Source: Pedobacter caeni
GTDB lineage: Bacteria; Bacteroidota; Bacteroidia; Sphingobacteriales; Sphingobacteriaceae
Assembly (NCBI RefSeq): GCF_900129215.1
Contig: NZ_FQUQ01000009.1
Location: forward strand, 1-64,000
Reading direction: 5' to 3'
Length of the DNA stretch: 64,000 nucleotides
Under the pieces are notes generated by a model. The model was given only the letters and a program-made list of their open reading frames with translations, did no database searches and had not been told where the DNA came from. The position numbers and the translations under genes are program-made. Of the stretch, positions 26,975-35,617 are shown in pieces; the first letter of the stretch is position 1; each line of letters opens with the position of its first letter.

Positions 26975-29900
26975 ATGAAAAAACTTTACGTTTTTGGTTA
27001 TTCCAGAAACCTGTTGGCTTTCTGGTTGCCGATTTTTCTAATCCTGTTTAGCCAGGCGGCATTTGCGCAAAATAAGCGTTATGTTTTGACCGGCAAAGTA
27101 ACAGAAGGGCCCGCGGGTCAGGGTATTCCCGGAGTAGTAGTTAAGATTCAAAATACAAAATTTGCAGCTGCGACAAACGGGGACGGTAAATTCAGTGTCT
27201 CTGCGGAACTTCCTGCGGGAACCTATCAGGTTAACTTTTCTTCTATAGGCTATCGGTCACAACAAAAAAGCATCACCTTAGGGGATAAGCTGGAGTTGGT
27301 GCTCAATGGAGAGCTGGCAACAGATAACATTGGGCTTGATGAGGTGATTGTGACCGGAACTTCTCAGGGAACAACGCGGAAGCAGATGGGAAGTTATGTC
27401 AGCACAGTGAAAGGGGATGACCTGAATAAGGCGCCAAGTGGAAATGTGCTTTCTTCTTTACAAGGGAAAACTGCCGGTGCGCAGATCAGCCAGAATTCCG
27501 GTGATCCTGCAGGGGGTATGTCTGTACGATTGAGGGGTGTAAGTTCGATCAACTCTTCTTCAGAGCCATTGTACATCATTGATGGGGTGATTGTGAACAA
27601 CTCCACTACGAGGGTAACCAATACCTCTGCCAACTATGATGGAGGTAACAATTCAGGAAGTGCTGTAGGGCAAAACGGAAATTTTGTAGGTAGCATCGGT
27701 CAGAACAGAATGGTAGACATTAGTCCGAATGACATTGAGCGGATTGAGGTCTTAAACGGTGCAGCTGCGGCGGCTATTTATGGCTCCCGCGCGAATTCAG
27801 GCGTGGTACAGATTTTTACAAAGAGAGGAAAGAGTGGTACTCCGGTAGTGAGTTTTTCTACCAGCATCACCTCGAGTAAGTTGCGTAAGCAATTGGAGGT
27901 AAACCAGTCGCCGGTTAAGTTTGGCGGCTCTGTAGATGCCTTTACCCAGGATGTGATTCAGCTGGTGGGTGTTCCTCCAAAGTTAGATACGACCAGATCT
28001 GCGGTAACGAGGTACAATTATCAGGATTATATTTTCCAGTCAGCCCTGGGTACCGATAATGCCTTGTCTTTATCCGGAGGTAACGACAATACTAAGTTTT
28101 ACACTTCTGCGGGTTATTTTTCTAACCAGGGGATCATCAAGAATACCAATTTTAAGCGTTACAATTTCCGCGCTAACGTAGATCAGAAGATTACGGATTG
28201 GGCAAAATTAACGGTAGGTTTTAATTATGTGCATAGTGATGCCGATGAGAAACCGGACGGCAATTCCTTTTTCTCTCCGATGAACTCGGTTACCATTATC
28301 GGAAACTTCCATGACCTGTTTACCAGGGATGTTTTTGGGAATATAAAGTCTGTTGGTGAACGGGGAAGGGTGAATCCTGTTTCTGTAATCGAAGACATCA
28401 AACAGCGGCAGTTTACAAACCGTATCATGGCGAATACAGGATTAAAGCTGACTCCGGTAAAAAATCTGAGTATTGACTACACCATGGGTGTCGACAATAC
28501 CATTCAAAACGGAACGACATTGATTCCGCCATTTGCTTATAATGTGAGTTCTGGATTTTACGGGGGTGGACCATCGTTAAATGGTTATGCAAGTGCTGCA
28601 AATGCGACTACAACCATGTTTAACAATGAATTGAACTTTACCTATGATTCGAAAATTTCTGAAGGTTTGTTGTCTACGACTCAGCTTGGCGGATCTTTTC
28701 AATATCAAAAAGACCTGTATTCCTTATTAAATGGCCGTGGTCTGGCACCTTTTATTGAAACAGTGAATGCAGCAAGTACGGTTCTTCCTAATGCTGACCG
28801 TCGGTCTGAATTCAGTATTATGGGCGCTTATTTACAACAGAACTTCAAATATAAAGATCACTTGTTTGTAACAGGAGCATTAAGGGTAGATCAGTCTTCG
28901 GTATTTGGATCGAAACACAGAACTCAGGAGTACCTGAAAGGAAATGTGAGTTATGTCCTCTCTTCTGCTGATTACTGGAAGAACCTGGGCGTATCAAAAT
29001 GGTGGACCGCTTTTAAAGTAAGAGCTGCTTATGGAGAATCCGGGAACTTAACCGGAATTGGCGCTTATGACCGATTTAACGAATACTCTTCTAACCCATT
29101 GTTGCAACAAGGAGCATTTTTATCCAGTCTTACACTGGCCAATGAAAACGTAAAGCCAGAGCGCCAAAGGGAACTGGAGATTGGTACAGATCTGGCCTTC
29201 TTTAATAACCGTTTAGGCCTGACTTTTAACTGGTACAATAAGAAAGTAAAGGACCTGTTGATTCCGGTGGTGATTTCTCCAACAGAGGGTTATTCCAGCT
29301 TATTGGATAACAATGGCGGATTAGAGAATAAAGGGATTGAGTTGATGCTGACTGCTATGCCTGTTTCGGGAGAAGATTTTAAATGGAATACGACCTTTAT
29401 CTTCAACAGAAATAGAAATAAAGCAGTGGGAACAGGTGGATTAAGGCTGATTTCTACCAATCCTGGTGCGCCTGTTGCGATTATTAACGGACAGCCGATC
29501 GGTGTTTTCTACGGTACTTTTTTTGCCAGAAATCCGGATGGGAGTGTGCTGACAAATAAAGCAGGTATTCCTCAGCAAGAGGCTGGAATTCAGACTTCTG
29601 CAACAACTTTCACTCCGCTCAGGGATGAAAACGGGATGCCTAAAGGAGATGTCGTTCGGAAGGTGATCGGAGATCCAAATCCGGATTATACTTTGTCGTT
29701 TGTGAATGACTTTACTTATAAAAAACTGAGCCTTCATGTTCAGGTCGATGCTGTTCAGGGTTCAGATGTCTGGAATGCAGATTGGCGGACACGTCAGGGT
29801 GTAGGTAGTGGTAAGGTGGCAGAACAGGAACAAATGGGATTAGTGCCAAGGGGATTTGTTGCCGGACAGTATGCAATTGAAGAATGGAGGATCGATAATG

Positions 29901-30133
29901 GTTCATTTGTTAAACTGAGAGAAGTTGCGATCAGCTATAATGTAGGCAAAGTGAAATTCATCCAGGATATGACGATTAATCTGAGTGGCAGGAATTTGGT
30001 TTCATGGGATAATTACAAAGGTTATGATCCTGAGTTGAACTCCGGCGGTCAGTCGACTATTCTGCGTAACATTGACTTTGGCTCAGTGCCGATTCCACGC
30101 AGTTTTACTTTAGGTGTACAGGTTAAGTTTTAA
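26975..30133 (+). CDS. SusC/RagA-family TonB-dependent outer membrane receptor (1)
   Basis: The 1052-residue protein has a signal peptide ending near residue 31 (AFAQ), a carboxypeptidase-regulatory-like beta domain (about 36-105), a TonB box region LDEVIVTGTSQG, a plug domain (about 130-285, with PLYIIDGVIVNN and GSRANSGVVQI) and a 22-strand barrel ending in the aromatic-terminated FTLGVQVKF. SusC proteins import glycans or peptides captured by their SusD partner, which follows after 17 bases. The ligand is unknown. Closeness to anmK and the nagB fusion makes an amino-sugar glycan possible, but this is a guess. Confidence 0.93.
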   Translation: MKKLYVFGYSRNLLAFWLPIFLILFSQAAFAQNKRYVLTGKVTEGPAGQGIPGVVVKIQNTKFAAATNGDGKFSVSAELPAGTYQVNFSSIGYRSQQKSITLGDKLELVLNGELATDNIGLDEVIVTGTSQGTTRKQMGSYVSTVKGDDLNKAPSGNVLSSLQGKTAGAQISQNSGDPAGGMSVRLRGVSSINSSSEPLYIIDGVIVNNSTTRVTNTSANYDGGNNSGSAVGQNGNFVGSIGQNRMVDISPNDIERIEVLNGAAAAAIYGSRANSGVVQIFTKRGKSGTPVVSFSTSITSSKLRKQLEVNQSPVKFGGSVDAFTQDVIQLVGVPPKLDTTRSAVTRYNYQDYIFQSALGTDNALSLSGGNDNTKFYTSAGYFSNQGIIKNTNFKRYNFRANVDQKITDWAKLTVGFNYVHSDADEKPDGNSFFSPMNSVTIIGNFHDLFTRDVFGNIKSVGERGRVNPVSVIEDIKQRQFTNRIMANTGLKLTPVKNLSIDYTMGVDNTIQNGTTLIPPFAYNVSSGFYGGGPSLNGYASAANATTTMFNNELNFTYDSKISEGLLSTTQLGGSFQYQKDLYSLLNGRGLAPFIETVNAASTVLPNADRRSEFSIMGAYLQQNFKYKDHLFVTGALRVDQSSVFGSKHRTQEYLKGNVSYVLSSADYWKNLGVSKWWTAFKVRAAYGESGNLTGIGAYDRFNEYSSNPLLQQGAFLSSLTLANENVKPERQRELEIGTDLAFFNNRLGLTFNWYNKKVKDLLIPVVISPTEGYSSLLDNNGGLENKGIELMLTAMPVSGEDFKWNTTFIFNRNRNKAVGTGGLRLISTNPGAPVAIINGQPIGVFYGTFFARNPDGSVLTNKAGIPQQEAGIQTSATTFTPLRDENGMPKGDVVRKVIGDPNPDYTLSFVNDFTYKKLSLHVQVDAVQGSDVWNADWRTRQGVGSGKVAEQEQMGLVPRGFVAGQYAIEEWRIDNGSFVKLREVAISYNVGKVKFIQDMTINLSGRNLVSWDNYKGYDPELNSGGQSTILRNIDFGSVPIPRSFTLGVQVKF

Positions 30134-30150
30134 TTTCAAAAAGATCAGAC

Positions 30151-31458
30151 ATGAAGAATTATATAAATAAATTTTATGCCCTAAAAATGGGAGTTGCCCT
30201 GAGCATGGTGCTGGCAATGACTTCCTGTAAGAAGGATTTTAAAGATCCAAATGGGGCCCTTGTAGCAGATGTATTAAAATCTGAAAGAGGATTGACCGGA
30301 GTAGCTGTAGGTTTGCAAAGGGTATACACGGTTGGACGTCCAGGGGTGTTTTTCAGCTCCATTACTGCAAATGGTTTTGTGACCAATGAGTTGTTGCTTT
30401 CCAATGCAGGAAATATTCCGGAATTGCAATTGTTTACTGGTGGCAGTAAGGTGGATGGAACCAACTCCATCCTGACTAATTTATGGGCAAGCTCCAATAA
30501 AATCATTTATGAGGCAGATCTTGTGATCAGTAATGCCGCAAATTTGCCGGATAAATCCTACGCTTCAGGATTGATTGCTTATTCCAGTGTTTTTAAAGCA
30601 TTAGCGATGGGTAATTTAGCTCAATATTGGGAACAAGTTCCTGCAGGCACAGGCAAACAGGTTTCTTTTATCAGCAGGAAAGCGGGTTTTACAAAGGCCA
30701 TTGCTGTGATCGATAATGCTTTGTCTGTGATGACAGCAGACAAGATTAGTGATAAATTTCTGGGGAATGTTCCTAAAGGCATTGATATTAAAAACACCCT
30801 TTATGCTTTAAAGGCACGTTATGCATTGTTTTCGGAAGATTATCCGCTTGCTTTAGCTGCTGCAGGGAATGTCGATTTAACGGTGAAGTCGTCCTTTGAC
30901 TTTGATGGAAATGCTCCAAATCCGATCTTTGATATCGCGACTTCCACAAACAATGTGTTCCAGCCTTTGAATGAGAAATTAGGGTTGACAGGTGCTGATG
31001 TGCCGGATGCTAATGACCAGCGGATTCCTTTTTATATTTTATTTTCAACAAAGGCCCCATTGATCAGTTTGAAAGGGTTTGGCGTAGCCACAGCGACTTC
31101 CATTCCGGTGTATTTACCCGGAGAAATGATGCTGATCAAAGCAGAAGTTCTTGCAAGGCAACCGGACCCTGGGAATGCACTGATTGAATTGAATAAGGTG
31201 GTAACGAAGACTGCTGAGAAGGATCTTTTTAAATTGGGTGCAGCTTTGCCTGAATTAACAGGGAATTATTCACAAGCCCAGTTGTTGGATTTAATTTATA
31301 AGCACCGTTGTATTGAGCTTTATCTGTCTGGTTTAAAAATCGAAGACATGAGAAGGTTTGGTAAGCCGATGGCGGATCGGAAAAGAAACTTTTTCCCTTA
31401 TCCTCTTGTAGAGGCAGATGGAGGAAATCCAAATGTTCCTGCTAATCCTGCATTTTAA
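30151..31458 (+). CDS. SusD/RagB-family surface lipoprotein (1)
   Basis: The 435-residue protein has a lipoprotein signal ending in AMTSC, followed by KKDFKDPNGAL. The helical SusD fold is suggested by the central YALKARYALFSEDYPLALAA helix pair and the C-terminal LLDLIYKHRCIELYLSGLKIEDMRRFG block, typical of the family. It is shorter than the usual 500-600 residues. SusD lids the SusC barrel and binds the ligand at the cell surface. It is cotranscribed with the SusC gene 17 bases upstream. Confidence 0.9.
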   Translation: MKNYINKFYALKMGVALSMVLAMTSCKKDFKDPNGALVADVLKSERGLTGVAVGLQRVYTVGRPGVFFSSITANGFVTNELLLSNAGNIPELQLFTGGSKVDGTNSILTNLWASSNKIIYEADLVISNAANLPDKSYASGLIAYSSVFKALAMGNLAQYWEQVPAGTGKQVSFISRKAGFTKAIAVIDNALSVMTADKISDKFLGNVPKGIDIKNTLYALKARYALFSEDYPLALAAAGNVDLTVKSSFDFDGNAPNPIFDIATSTNNVFQPLNEKLGLTGADVPDANDQRIPFYILFSTKAPLISLKGFGVATATSIPVYLPGEMMLIKAEVLARQPDPGNALIELNKVVTKTAEKDLFKLGAALPELTGNYSQAQLLDLIYKHRCIELYLSGLKIEDMRRFGKPMADRKRNFFPYPLVEADGGNPNVPANPAF

Positions 31459-31484
31459 CAGGATTAACGGAATTATTCGTGAAG

Positions 31485-31514
31485 CAGCCTTTCTGAATTA
31501 GTTCAGAAAGGCTG
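31485..31514. terminator. Terminator hairpin between SusD(1) and the DeoR gene
   Basis: CAGCCTTTCTGAA (31485-31497) pairs perfectly with TTCAGAAAGGCTG (31502-31514) around a 4-base loop. A short T-rich tract (TTTGGCTT) follows on the plus strand. It separates two convergent genes. Confidence 0.7.
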
Positions 31515-31530
31515 TTTGGCTTAAAGCACT

Positions 31531-32277
31531 TTATAATATCTGCAGGCTTTTTATCTGGTAGTCATCCAGCTGTGGATCATTTGCAGGAAGTTCTGTGATC
31601 AGGTATTGGATATTTGTAATCGGGGCTACTTTTAGCCGCAATGAAATGCCTAATTTTTCTGAGATACACAATACTGCAGTTTTCTTGGAGCAGTTGAGCA
31701 TTGTTTTTTTCAATTGATTGATCTCCCAATCGGTATCCGTAAGGCCATCATCAGGATGAAGGGCACTGGTTCCCAATAAACAAAGGTCCGGATTAATTTC
31801 TGATAGCTGGTTGATCACATGGCCACCATAAGTAACCTGAGAGTTTTTAGAAAACAAGCCTCCGATCAGGATCACTTCCACCCTTGGGTAGTTGGCCAGT
31901 TCGATGGCTACAAAGGGGCTGATGGTAAAAAAGGTGGCATGAAGATTTTCCGGAAGTTGTTTAACCATTTCGATGATTGTGGTGCCTCCTCCGGTCAAAA
32001 TCACCATACCGTCTTTGATCAGGCTGATCGCCTTTTTTGCAATGATGATTTTCGCATCCTTGGCATAGACGGTACTATCATCAAAAGAGGATTGATAAGA
32101 TTTGGAAAGGGCACCTCCATGTACTTTGTACAGTTGGTCCCGTTCTGCAAGCTCCTGCAGGTCTCTGCGGATGGTATCTTCAGAAACACTTAACAACTGG
32201 ACCAAATCAGAGGTCAGCACCCGGTTGTGCAGATTGATTTGTCGCATAATGGAGTCGTGTCTTTCTTTTTTTAACAT
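31531..32277 (-). CDS. DeoR/GlpR-family transcriptional regulator
   Basis: The 248-residue protein has an N-terminal winged helix-turn-helix (about 5-57) with LLSVSEDTIRRDLQEL as recognition region and the KVHGGAL link typical of the family. The C-terminal sensor domain (about 75-230) carries ILTGGGTTIIEM and a GLTDTDWEINQLKK segment, which in this family bind phosphorylated sugars. It is divergent from SusC(2), 233 bases away, and convergent with SusD(1), so control of the second SusC/SusD operon is the simplest inference. Candidate operator repeats are at 32335-32460. Confidence 0.92.
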   Translation of the reverse strand: MLKKERHDSIMRQINLHNRVLTSDLVQLLSVSEDTIRRDLQELAERDQLYKVHGGALSKSYQSSFDDSTVYAKDAKIIIAKKAISLIKDGMVILTGGGTTIIEMVKQLPENLHATFFTISPFVAIELANYPRVEVILIGGLFSKNSQVTYGGHVINQLSEINPDLCLLGTSALHPDDGLTDTDWEINQLKKTMLNCSKKTAVLCISEKLGISLRLKVAPITNIQYLITELPANDPQLDDYQIKSLQIL

Positions 32278-32334
32278 TTGGGTGTTTTTTGGGCTAAAGT
32301 ACTGAAAAAAAGGAAAATTAAGCTTGCGGCTTTA

Positions 32335-32460
32335 TGCGTGTTTGTGCGGTATTGTGTGTAACAAAATAATGACAAATCTTAATTAGTTCTGTAAATAATG
32401 AAAAACATTTGTGATATTTACTAATGTACTGACTTATTTTGCGTTTACTTGCGTGTTTAT
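32335..32460 (+). promoter_or_regulatory. Direct repeats that may be DeoR-family operators
   Basis: TGCGTGTTTGT (32335-32345) and TGCGTGTTTAT (32450-32460) agree at 10 of 11 bases. A shorter relative TGCGTTTAC starts at 32440. They flank the region between the DeoR gene and SusC(2), and one of them lies just after the likely promoter. DeoR-family proteins often bind direct repeats. Binding here is inferred. Confidence 0.4.
32408..32441 (+). promoter_or_regulatory. Putative promoter of SusC(2)
   Basis: TTTG (32408-32411), 22 bases, then TTATTTTG (32434-32441, one mismatch to TAnnTTTG). The transcript would have a leader of about 60 bases rich in A and C (ACCAATCAACCAAC) before the ATG at 32511. 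Confidence 0.4.
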
Positions 32461-32510
32461 TTCAGGGGGACCAATCAACCAACTAAAAATTTTTAACCAA
32501 ATAAGCTTTT

Positions 32511-35500
32511 ATGAAAAGAAAACTACTTTTACTTTTTATGGGCCTTTCTGTTTTTGTTACGCAAACGTTTGCGCAGCAGATAACAGTGACAGGTACCGTC
32601 AGATCTGCTGACGGGGTGCCCGTTCCGGGTGTTTCTGTAAAGTCCAAAACAACAGCTGCTGTGACCCAAACCTCCTCGAACGGGGTTTACAGCATCAAGG
32701 TCAGCAGTGGGGATGTACTTGCCTTTTCTTATATCGGAATGATCACGCAAAGTAAGCTGGTTACCGGTGCAGGGGCAATAAATGTCACTTTGCTGGATGA
32801 CGCACAGTCGCTCAATGAAATTGTGGTTACTGCTTTGGGGCAAAAGTCTTCGAAACGGTCTATCGGTACCGCTCAGCAACAAGTGAGTGGAGCGGCCATT
32901 GCCGAAACACAAAGAGAGAACTTTATTAATGCACTTCAGGGGCGTGTTGCCGGGGTAGAGGTGACCAGTTCTTCCGGTGTGCCAGGAGCTTCATCCTCAA
33001 TTACCATCCGGGGGATCAGCTCAATCAGTGGAAGTAATCAGCCCTTGTTTGTAGTTGATGGATTGCCGATTGACAATAAAACCCTGAATACCAGTGCATT
33101 TTATTCGGATAACAGTGCGAATACTGCGCTTTTCAACAGAAGTGTTGATTTTACCAACAGGGCTGCGGATATCAATCCAGAAGATATTGAAACTCTGGTT
33201 GTCTTAAAAGGGCCAGAAGCGGCGGCTTTGTATGGAATTGATGCAGCAAACGGGGCGATTGTAATTACCACAAAAAGAGGAAAGGCAGGTGCTGGTGCGA
33301 TCAATTACAATAATAGTTTCCGTATAGAAAAAACAACTACAGTTCCGGAGCTGCAGAAGGAGTTTGATTTGGGTTCATTTGGCACTCCTGTTAGTGATCG
33401 TTTGAGATATTTCGGGCCAAGGTATGCAGATGGCACAAAATTCTATGATAATGTGGATGGTTTTTTTCAAACTGCATTCACTCAAAAGCACAATTTGTCT
33501 GTCGAAGGTGGTTCCGAGGTAGTTAACTACCGTGTTTCATCCTCCATCACTAACCAGAAAGGAGTGGTTCCAGGTTCTGATTATGATCGGTTTACACTGA
33601 CGGGGTCTACCGGAGGGAAAGTTAACAAGTGGCTCAGCATGGATCTATCGATGAATTATTCCTATGCAAACAATAATCAGTCATTTAAAGGGGATGGTGG
33701 CCCATTGATGGGACTGCTGGTTTGGCCCCAGGATGACGATGCAAAGGATTACCTGACGGCTTCCGGAACGAGAAGGAGGCTGCTTAATGGTGGTGATCAG
33801 ACTCTGGAAATTGAAAATCCTTATTTCAATGTGAATAAAAACAGGTCCAGCACGAAGAATAACAGGATCATTTCTAATCTGGGGTTTACGATTACTCCTG
33901 TGGGGTGGCTGAATATTAAAACTAATGTTGGAATAGATGCTTATAATAATAACGCATTGGTGTTAAGTCACCCGGAAAGTAAAAGAGGTTTTCTTAAAGG
34001 AGGGCTTATGGATGTCGCGAACGACAATACCCGTAACATCAATTCACAAACCCTGATTAATTTAACCAGACAGAAGATTACGAAGGACATTACTATTGAT
34101 GCCACATTCGGTAACGCCATAAAAGCACTGAAGTCTAAAACTGAAAGTCAGTATGGGGAAAATTTTCTTGATCCTAATTTCATTTCTATCAACAATACGA
34201 CCAGTACTTTACGGAATGGGAAGTCGCTGGAAGCACAACAGCGTGTGTTTAGTTTATTTGCCCGGACTACACTGGGTTATAAGGATTACCTATATGTTAC
34301 CGTTACCGGTAGAAATGACTGGACATCGACCATTCCTACAGGAGCCAATTCCTTCTTTTACCCTTCTGTGTCGGGAAGTTTTGTGTTTACTGAGGTGCCG
34401 GCATTTAAGAATAGTTTGAGTAAAATATTTACTTCAGGTAAGTTGAGGGCTGCTTTTGCGAATGTTGGTAAAGATGCCAGACCTTATGCTTATACCCCAG
34501 CGCTGGAAAGCAAAACCACTGTGGGTGGTGGATATGGATATGGTTTTACAGGGCCTAATCCAGGGCTTGTTCCTGAGTTTGCCAGTTCTTATGAGTTGGG
34601 AACAGAGCTTGCCTTTTTCCAGGACAGATTAGGGCTTGACCTGACCGTTTACCGTAAAAAAACCACAGACCAGATTGTGAATGATGTGAGGGGAAGCTAT
34701 GCTACAGGATATATTTTGTTTAACCTCAATGGAGCGGAAACCAGAAATCAGGGATTGGAGATTAGTTTAAGAGGAACACCTGTAAAGAGCAAAAATTTCA
34801 GCTGGGATATCATGACTAATTTCGATATGGCCAGAAGTAAAGTTCTTGCATTGCCAGGTAATCTTCCTGAGTCCTATGTATCCGATACCTGGTTATTTGG
34901 GAATGTTAGGAATGGAGTGACTGTTGGACTTTCGACCCGAACACTTACCGGACTTTATTACCTGCGAAACAATCAGGGAGAAATTTTGATTAACCCTGCT
35001 GATGGTTTGCCGGCTAGGTCTACCATCTTTGTTGAAGGAGGTTATGATCGTCAGCCTGATTTTTCTTTGGGGATCACAAATACGTTCAGGTATAAAGATT
35101 TTTCATTGTCATTCTTACTGGACATCAGAAAGGGGGGCGATATCTTAAATGCAACACAAAGCGCACTGACTCAACTGGGCTTGTCGCCAATGACACTAGA
35201 CAGGCTGGAGCCAAGAATTGTTAAAGGGGTATTGAGAGATGGTCTGGAAAATTCGGCAAATCCTACACAAAATAATATTAGCGTGGTTCCATTTTATCAG
35301 AACCGATACTACACTGAAATGAGTGAGGAGCTGTTTATTGAAAAGGACATCAACTGGATCAGGCTGAAAGATGTTACACTTCAGTATAGGTTGCCGGCCT
35401 CTTTATTGAAGAAACAAGGGTTTATCAAGAATGCAAGTGTATTCTTTACTGGGACCGACCTGTTTCTGATTACGAATTATACCGGTCTTGATCCTGTGGT

Positions 35501-35606
35501 GAATGGTAACACGGCAGCAGTTGGTGGTTCAGGCTCTCAGGGGATCGATTATGGAAATTTCCCTATTCCGAAAGGATTTAATTTTGGTATTAAGGTTGGC
35601 TTTTAA
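32511..35606 (+). CDS. SusC/RagA-family TonB-dependent outer membrane receptor (2)
   Basis: The 1031-residue protein has a signal peptide ending near residue 22 (TFAQ), a carboxypeptidase-regulatory-like domain (about 24-95), a TonB box LNEIVVTALG, a plug (about 115-255, with PLFVVDGLPIDN and YGIDAANGAIVIT) and a barrel ending in FNFGIKVGF. It pairs with the SusD gene 11 bases downstream and is divergent from a DeoR-type regulator. The ligand is unknown. The codons for QTFA at the signal-peptide end form the palindrome at 32560-32573. Confidence 0.93.
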   Translation: MKRKLLLLFMGLSVFVTQTFAQQITVTGTVRSADGVPVPGVSVKSKTTAAVTQTSSNGVYSIKVSSGDVLAFSYIGMITQSKLVTGAGAINVTLLDDAQSLNEIVVTALGQKSSKRSIGTAQQQVSGAAIAETQRENFINALQGRVAGVEVTSSSGVPGASSSITIRGISSISGSNQPLFVVDGLPIDNKTLNTSAFYSDNSANTALFNRSVDFTNRAADINPEDIETLVVLKGPEAAALYGIDAANGAIVITTKRGKAGAGAINYNNSFRIEKTTTVPELQKEFDLGSFGTPVSDRLRYFGPRYADGTKFYDNVDGFFQTAFTQKHNLSVEGGSEVVNYRVSSSITNQKGVVPGSDYDRFTLTGSTGGKVNKWLSMDLSMNYSYANNNQSFKGDGGPLMGLLVWPQDDDAKDYLTASGTRRRLLNGGDQTLEIENPYFNVNKNRSSTKNNRIISNLGFTITPVGWLNIKTNVGIDAYNNNALVLSHPESKRGFLKGGLMDVANDNTRNINSQTLINLTRQKITKDITIDATFGNAIKALKSKTESQYGENFLDPNFISINNTTSTLRNGKSLEAQQRVFSLFARTTLGYKDYLYVTVTGRNDWTSTIPTGANSFFYPSVSGSFVFTEVPAFKNSLSKIFTSGKLRAAFANVGKDARPYAYTPALESKTTVGGGYGYGFTGPNPGLVPEFASSYELGTELAFFQDRLGLDLTVYRKKTTDQIVNDVRGSYATGYILFNLNGAETRNQGLEISLRGTPVKSKNFSWDIMTNFDMARSKVLALPGNLPESYVSDTWLFGNVRNGVTVGLSTRTLTGLYYLRNNQGEILINPADGLPARSTIFVEGGYDRQPDFSLGITNTFRYKDFSLSFLLDIRKGGDILNATQSALTQLGLSPMTLDRLEPRIVKGVLRDGLENSANPTQNNISVVPFYQNRYYTEMSEELFIEKDINWIRLKDVTLQYRLPASLLKKQGFIKNASVFFTGTDLFLITNYTGLDPVVNGNTAAVGGSGSQGIDYGNFPIPKGFNFGIKVGF
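32560..32573. promoter_or_regulatory. 14-base palindrome with CAAACGTTTG core inside SusC(2)
   Basis: CGCAAACGTTTGCG is a perfect palindrome about 50 bases inside the coding region. Its 10-base core is also found twice upstream of SusC(3) (51303-51312 and 51692-51701). The core is typical of LacI-family operators. Here it also encodes signal-peptide residues, so selection on protein sequence could explain it. Confidence 0.35.
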
Positions 35607-35617
35607 AGAAGATTAAG

